From positions 310,001-374,000 of the forward strand of contig CANTFL010001445.1 in NCBI GenBank assembly GCA_947650285.1: a stretch of DNA of 64,000 nucleotides. Direction: 5' to 3'. This document shows positions 58,100 to 64,000 of this stretch, one piece after another. Every line of letters starts with the position of its first letter. Within the stretch, counting starts at the first letter, position 1. A model generated the notes under the pieces. It was given only the letters and a program-made list of their open reading frames with translations, made no database searches and was not told where the DNA came from. The position numbers and the translations under genes are program-made. The stretch is from Hyaloperonospora brassicae. Taxonomy: Eukaryota > Oomycota > Peronosporomycetes > Peronosporales > Peronosporaceae.

Positions 58100-59056
58100 C
58101 CAGGTTTCTGGTTGTGGCTGTGGTTTCGACCCATAGGAGTCAGTTGTTTCTTACGCAAAGGACAAGTGGGACGCAATTGTTTAGTGCTTCAGCACACATA
58201 AAAGCGTTTCACTTTCTGTCGTTGCTCTGCAACATGAAGTTCCGCTTCACCTTCATCTTCAGCTTGGCTGAGATCCATCGGTTCTGGCTCACAAAAAGAC
58301 GAGGTAACCGCAGAGGTCGCCCTCGCAAAGCTTGGGCTGTACCCATTCCAACCAAGTCTGGCCGACTTAAATTTGTGCTCGGCATTTTGATTGATGCTAA
58401 CAGCTCATTTAAGAGTAGAGGGATGGACCCGAATCACCTCGGTCCTGGCAACGCCATTACGAAGACCTTCCATGAAGACAGTCACACAGACTGTCTTAAG
58501 TAGAGTGTCAGACTGCATAGCAGCCATCAGAGTTCACAACTCCTGGACATAGTCCGTTAACTCATTCTTACCCTTACGGGTAGACAATAAGCGTGAGCGC
58601 ACGCGATAAGCCTGGTTATGTGGCGAGAAAACTCGAAAAAGGTCTAACTTGAGCGAATCCCATGTAGGAAACGCCAAGTCGACCGACGTGCCACACGTCA
58701 GAGCCCACTCTCTCGCTCTTCCATCGAGCTTGGAGATGGCAAGCGAGACCCGCTGGTACTCCAGTGAGATAAGGCTAGATCTCATGGCCATCTCAATCTC
58801 ACGGATCCAGAGGGTCAGGTTTTCCCCTTCTTCCCGAAGGGATATTAACATTCACCAGAAGAGGACGAGACTTAGCCTCTTCATTTGGCATTGCCACGTA
58901 GCGTGTTGGCATAGCCGACCCCACTTGGTTTTGAACCTTTCCTGAAAGGGCTGTTTCATACTGTATGAAGGCCTCGACTCGTGCATTGAGCACATCGGGA
59001 TCTTGTGCAGCTAGAAACTCCACATACTCAGGGTCTACGGCCGCGGTAAGCTTCAC
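58100..59056 (-). pseudogene. gag of element 3
   Basis: From ATG 59056 (AAVDPEYVEFLAAQDPDVLN) to about 58799, then in another frame 58851-58534 with the retrotransposon gag domain: LTLWIREIEMAMRSSLI, SLAISKLDGRAREWAL, FPTWDSLKLDLFRVFSPHNQ and LLSTRKGKNELTDYVQEL. Near 58170-58200 a degenerate zinc knuckle (YVC, stop, then LRPTCPL) is seen. The coding is fairly well kept between breaks. Confidence 0.8.
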
Positions 59057-59160
59057 AAGCGCGACCTTTTAGACCTCAGAGAGGGGTGTGGATTGCTCTA
59101 TCCTCACAGGGGATCAGTCGTTACCGACTCAGGTGTAGATTGACTATAAGTGCTATCGAG

Positions 59161-59687
59161 TGTAGCGGATCTACACATCTCCTTAAGTCAGAGGAGGACT
59201 TTACGCTTAATGAGCAACTTTGGTTCTACGAACCCGACTTAAAGCGTCAACAGCTCCGAGAGCTTAGGTTTGGTCCTAAGAACCCGACCCAAAGATTCAA
59301 CAAGCTCAAAAATGGTCCCTGTTCCAGGGGGACCAAACAATTCAAAGAATCAACGCACAGAGTGCACAAGGGGTAGCTGCTTTAACAAGGCGTTGCTACT
59401 TCCTTACGATCACAAGACGCCTCAGAGAGGCACGTGTCTTTTGTTGATCAAAATGGGAACTGAGCTTCATTTCTTCTTTTAACCTAAACGAACACCGTAG
59501 AACAAAGTAATTGACCTACTCGCTAATTTCCTGTATAAAACCTATCAAAAGATCTCGTAATCGACGGTTGACAGACATCAGTATTCAACAATTGATACTA
59601 TGTTCAAGTTCCACTTAAAAGGGGATCCCATCCCTCGTGTGCACCACACCTATTGTCGACTACCAGTCGACGTGTAACTCCGTAACA
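59161..59687 (-). repeat. 5' LTR of element 3
   Basis: Starts TGTAGCGGATCTACAC and ends GTGTAACTCCGTAACA on the + strand; the two tips are inverted repeats of each other at 14 of 16 bases, which fixes both boundaries. The inside neighbour on the element side is ctcgatagcacttatagtc (reverse strand), a candidate primer site. Confidence 0.88.
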
Positions 59688-61835
59688 ATTAAGATCAGCA
59701 ACAAAAAGATGGCAGAACATGATGTATTATGCCCCAAAGAAGTGAAGAAAATGATTTATTAGTGTATATGTAGGCTAGATCGTGGCGGGTGGACCGTGAC
59801 AAACTAAGTGACGACAGGGTTGGTCTCCGTAGTTTGTTTATTCTGCCACTTATCAACTTTTCTGCGAAACGTCGAAGGTAAAGGGCGCTAATATAATCCT
59901 CTTTACATTCGAGTTGAAGGATAGATCGCTCGCAAATTACTTGTGAAACTAATTCAGTCGCGCGATAATCTCGGAATGTATGATCTCTAATGGCTTGCGC
60001 CGCACAAAGCAGCTCTCGTAGTGCTGTGCCTGAAGGACATACAGAGCTGTCTCGGCGTATTTCGTCTTGTCGACCAGGTGTATCATTACTTAGGCTATCA
60101 ACTCATTAATCAATCTTTAGTAATTCGGAAGAACACGGTAAGTGGGATTTCCTTAATCCCTGTCCTCTCCAAATCGAAAGGTGACGATCGACATCGAGCG
60201 ATTTTGCGAATGATCTTACTTGAGCTTAGGGTCATCGCTATATGTATAGAATATCTCGGGACATTTCGATCCGGGTGGACGAAATGATTAGACGAAAGCC
60301 GAGTCTCATAACGTCGAACATATTCGAGACCCTCTACGGTGTTAATAAGTCTTTCGCCATTTTCTTCTCATCACCGTTGTCGGCAGCTTAAGATCTCTGT
60401 CTACTGGCTCTTTTGTGCCTATATGGATCAAAAGATGCAGAGATATTTGGTATAATGATTCTGAAAGCGTGGTCAGAATTGTTAAGCAGCACGCAGCCGA
60501 TATGGACCGCATGTAGATAAAGCCTCATGGTAGAAGTGCGAAGGCAACGGTAAAAGGACCCTTAGCAGGGAAGAGCAGAATGAAAAATACATGAGTGGTA
60601 CAAATGATCGATTAAATTAATAAGTATTACTCTATCTCGCAGCTTTGTAATTGACGTTCCAGTAATACTGATAAAATGACGGCACCCAGACCGGGTATTC
60701 CCCTTTAGGCAGCAGAAGAGGAGCTCAGTGAAAAAAAACGTCAAAACACATGCTGTCGATTGTGACGCCACTTGGGCTTTCCACACCAGAAGGCGTCATT
60801 ATCTTGGATATAGTTGAGCATCGACATACTCAGCATGATTACAAAGTGCACCAGCACGTCGATCAGGTGCTGACAATGGTACAAATTCGGTGTGCTTATA
60901 CTAAGACTACATCATTCTCCACCTCGATGGGTCATTCTGCTGGCTCGATTTGCCGGGTGTCGTAGAGAACAATTTAGAAAGCAAAGGAATCGGGTATAGA
61001 GTCCGGGGTGCAGACAGTGCGCTGAGGTGCGCAAAAACCAGGCTATTACTCGGTCGTTACCGATGGTCCGCTGACGCAGATAATTGGGTCCAATCTAAAC
61101 TCACATTTTTACGGGTAAGCTCTATGAGATATGAAAACAAGCGCAAAGACCGAAGGGCAAACTAATGCTAACTTAGATGATCAAAAACCAGGTGAAGAAG
61201 GAGGGTATTATTTTGCTGTTGCCGTGCCCCTCACCCCGTGGTGTCGAGGTTGTTGCTCCTTCATGATGTGCCAGCTGTGCTGCCTGTCGAAGAGCGTGTC
61301 GCGGAAAGATATTCTCCACCATTTTGTCTGGGCTAAACTTATAAAATGCGTACACTTGACTTAAAAGATGCGAATCTGGATCTGTCATTCATTTGTATCA
61401 TGCAAGTCCTAATTTTCTCCCATCAGATCTATGTAAATTTATTTCGGGCCAAGTGTAACCTGGGATCATGCCTATAAAACAAGGACTGTCATTGACCTTT
61501 GTCAACCGCCCCTTGATTCACCAACCGTCATAATGACATTGAAACTGTTATCCAACTGCCATTTAAATTATTCAATACGCCTCTCTCGAGATACAGATAT
61601 TGCACCTTATGAGTAATAAAGCCCATCACTGCAGACAATTGTGCATATTAGGATTACACCGGAGATTACTTACATGAGCTATACCACTAGTAAATATGAT
61701 GTGGCAATTACTTTAGTGTAGGTAGAAGAATGCAAAGGCTTCGATATGCAATATAATTTTGCGAGCTTAGGACCAGAAAAACCATTTGCTTCACAACTTG
61801 CCTTCTTCTTTAAAACAACTTCTTAACCGGCTCCT
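59688..61835. other. AT-rich DNA without convincing genes
   Basis: Short frames only (60021-60287 +, 60750-60965 +, 61131-61364 +, 61173-61388 -). None has a recognisable motif. Probably degraded repeats. Confidence 0.45.
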
Positions 61836-62295
61836 TGTAACGAGGCACGCTCTTGTCAGATGACTGGCAAGATCTTTTGTAGGCTAAACACAAAGCTACG
61901 TACACCCGTCGTCACGTACACGTGGCGAAGAAGCGCATCTGAAGCGAAAAGAACCCGAAAGCTTTGTCTGAGGGAAAAGTAGATTGTTTAAATAAAGTTC
62001 TGTTTCTTAATAAACTATCTTTATCTTAATCTCACTGAATCAAATTACAATCTTCAATGTGGGTTTCTAGCCCGTCACCCAATGAACACGCATAGAATCG
62101 ATTGGTGGTTAATTTATTTGATAAACTGTGTAAATCAATTTAAAAGTAAAGCTACCACGAATATTTTTCTCGGGGCACTATTCCGCCAACATTGTATCTT
62201 TTCGATAATTGCTAATTAAATATTCCACAAATAGATAATATCTACAAATTAATTTTTTTGTATTAATTGTTATGTGACGGGTTTACCCTGCTACA
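61836..62295 (-). repeat. Solo LTR, element 1/2 family
   Basis: Starts TGTAACGAGGCACGC and ends GTGACGGGTTTACCCTGCTACA. Inside are a stem-loop cttgtcagatgactggcaag (61852-61871) at the same place as in element 2, a block cacgcatagaatcgattggtgg matching cgcgcgtctagcagcgattggtgg, and ataatatctac matching acaatatctag. No internal element sequence adjoins and no target duplication is visible (ctcct and ttgac), so it is an old solo LTR. Confidence 0.75.
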
Positions 62296-62379
62296 TTGAC
62301 AGCCGCAAAAATACTGTGTTTAACAACACTAGCCACTTATATCGCTGCAAAGAAGGCTGAGGTCAATGATGGGGGCGAA

Positions 62380-64000
62380 AATTAATTACAATGCAAAATA
62401 TTCATACAAATGACTCTGACAAGGAAGGGACTGCTAGCGCACATAAAAATCGTTAAGAATAAAGAAAAGGTGACCGAGTCATAGATGCTGAACGGCATGA
62501 AGAAATAGAACCCATTGCGAAAGACATTGCGCTGAAGCATCATACCACAATTTAGTAGGCACCGACGGCTATCCAGGCATTAGTTACGCTGCTTGAGTTT
62601 CACAATCGCGCAACCATGCAAAGTAGAGTAAAGATGGATTGCTTCCTATATATATAAAGATGGTAGACATCATAATGATGACGAAGGGTTTGAACCGATT
62701 CGATGACACTCGTGTTGTTCTTCAGATTCTAGTTGGGCCGTAAGACGAGGCGCGGCAGCTCGTCCTTTTGCTCAGCGGTCTGCCTACAGAGTTCGAGCTC
62801 ATCGCATCGATTTTGGAGAACTCCAAGGACATCACTCTCATTATATGAAGAAAAATCTTCTTGACAAATAATAGCGACAGACTAAGACGTTATCCTAGAG
62901 CACGCATCACAGGCTACGACGTATTTGGCAAAGTCGAGGATGCAAGATTTGAGAAGGGCGGCAGGAAAAACGGACGCAAACAAAACGTATTGGAAATGAG
63001 ACGTGTATTAAGGGCAATTGCTTCAACTGTGACAAGTTTTTCTCTAATGAAGCGTAACTTTACGGTAATGCAAGAACCGAGCAAGGATGGTAAGGACGTG
63101 TTGTTTCCCGCTAAAGATAGTTAACCAGTAGGGTGGTTTTTTGACAGTGGTGCTACGATACAAAAGACGCCGCACCTTCAAGACTTGGTCTACTACGAGG
63201 ACATAGTGACGGGCATTGAAGTTACCATTGCGTCCGGCTAGAAGATACTTCGCTGAAAAATATATCGATGCTCTCAACGGGCAATTAAGGCAAGCGCCTT
63301 TGGATATAAACGTCCTCCTAATTATTGGCTTTTATAGACGACACCTTTTTGAAGTCTTGCAGAACAATCGGCTCAATGTTCAATTGGACTGCCCATTATG
63401 TGTCTTTAAAACAAGTCCCTAACATCAGCCTCGCTATCAAAGGTTGGCAAGTTCAACATGCTAGAATGCTTATATGGAATTGGCGCAGCATGTGACGTAT
63501 TGGGACATTGATTAAGAGTTTAAGTTTGGCACGCTCGCATGGCCTACTTAATCAAAGACGCGTTGGCAAAACCGCAGAACGTGACGACTGGTAATATAGT
63601 TATTCGTTGTAAGGCTAAAGCGCTATTCAGTGGATGAATAGAAGCCTAGCATACGTTGATGCAATTTTTATGTCATTCGTAGACGAAGACCTAGCGTGTG
63701 CTTATCCTTGTGCACACGGATATTAAGGAACCAATAAAGACGGAATTAAAAAGGGGCGCGAAGAATGTACTTAATTTTTGTTGAATACTCTTGTTTTAAA
63801 TACGCTTTTAAGAAAGGAAGAGCTAAGTATCATTTTGCGTTCAGATATCTGAGACCATGTACGAGTATCTGTGAGGACAGATCATGTCGGGTCAACGATC
63901 CGACAACGGCACCGAGTTTTTTAACAAGGCGTAGGATGGAATCTGCCAGCAAAATGGCATTGTGCACAAAATGAATGAGCCATTCATCCCTTATCAAAAT
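62380..64000 (+). mobile_element. Ty1/copia retrotransposon, decayed, cut by window end
   Basis: On the + strand a gag piece reads LVLLLSGLPTEFELIASILE (62755-62815). A CCHC-knuckle start NCFNCDK lies at about 63015-63036, a protease active site GWFFDSGATI at about 63131-63160, and an integrase piece SDNGTEFFNKA and GIVHKMN at about 63898-63975. The order gag-PR-IN before RT identifies Ty1/copia. Frames are broken throughout. No 5' LTR could be recognised between the solo LTR ending at 62295 and this gag. RT and RNase H would lie beyond 64000. Confidence 0.8.

Larger units (their letters stand above)
52066..59687 (-). mobile_element. Ty3/gypsy chromodomain retrotransposon, element 3 (second lineage)
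   Basis: LTRs at 52066-52549 and 59161-59687 share long near-identical runs (for example gcacagagtgcacaaggggtagctgc). They flank minus-strand gag, PR, RT, RNase H, IN and chromodomain in canonical order. The LTR sequence is unrelated to that of elements 1 and 2 except for TGTWRCGG-like tips. Pol keeps the metal-binding residues of RT and integrase (YFDD, MDF, SDRDPRF, GQTERVN) but carries several stops and frame changes. No clear target duplication: attaa follows the right LTR, caaac precedes the left. Confidence 0.92.

Noticed and set aside
60021..60287. 88-codon plus-strand frame
   Set aside because: No recognisable motif; neighbouring sequence is AT-rich and repeat-like.

Overview
The window looks like nuclear DNA of an oomycete, probably from the Peronosporales (Phytophthora or downy mildew). 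The reasons are compact eukaryotic genes with 72-111 nt GT-AG introns, chromodomain Ty3/gypsy retrotransposons, a small secreted protein with an EER motif, and gene islands set in TE-rich, AT-rich DNA. No species is claimed. No ribosomal or tRNA gene, CRISPR array or plasmid/phage feature was seen.

Layout. 1-231: tail of an old LTR. 232-7624: decayed Ty3/gypsy element (element 1, + strand). 7.9-23.2 kb: GC-richer host DNA with one secreted candidate effector (10446-11000, -), a four-exon TIM21 gene (16548-17531, -), a four-exon BAP31/Yet-like ER membrane protein gene (20020-20698, +), and three decayed copies of one unidentified minus-strand membrane-protein family. 24045-26114: a pogo/Tigger-like DNA transposon with matching terminal inverted repeats. 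26.1-37.9 kb: AT-rich DNA without credible genes, holding a degenerate LTR, a ~101-bp tandem repeat and a fossil transposase. 37907-45566: element 2, the same gypsy family as element 1 but on the - strand, bounded by a perfect 5-bp target duplication (GTCAG). 46.0-49.9 kb: a compact island with an anchored CAP/PR-1 protein (+), a TPR co-chaperone-like protein (+) and an SRP40/NOLC1 nucleolar phosphoprotein (-). 52066-59687: element 3, a different chromodomain gypsy lineage (-). 61836-62295: solo LTR of the element 1/2 family. ~62.4-64.0 kb: start of a decayed Ty1/copia element that runs off the window.

The most interesting signal is in the gypsy elements. All three carry a long reading frame on the strand opposite to pol, running from just inside the 3' LTR, across the chromodomain, to the integrase C-terminus. 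Elements 1 and 2 share recognisable protein blocks in that antisense frame. Element 3, from another lineage, has its own antisense frame of the same position and orientation, also ending in a predicted coiled coil. Elements 1 and 2 also share replacements of key integrase and gag residues. Their LTRs keep a stem-loop near the U5 end whose stem sequence changes while its pairing is preserved.

How the genes work together: the host genes are ordinary housekeeping functions (mitochondrial import, ER membrane, nucleolus, chaperone-like TPR) plus two surface or secreted proteins that could face a host plant. They are not an operon and need not be functionally linked; the window is a mosaic of small gene islands and nested repeats.
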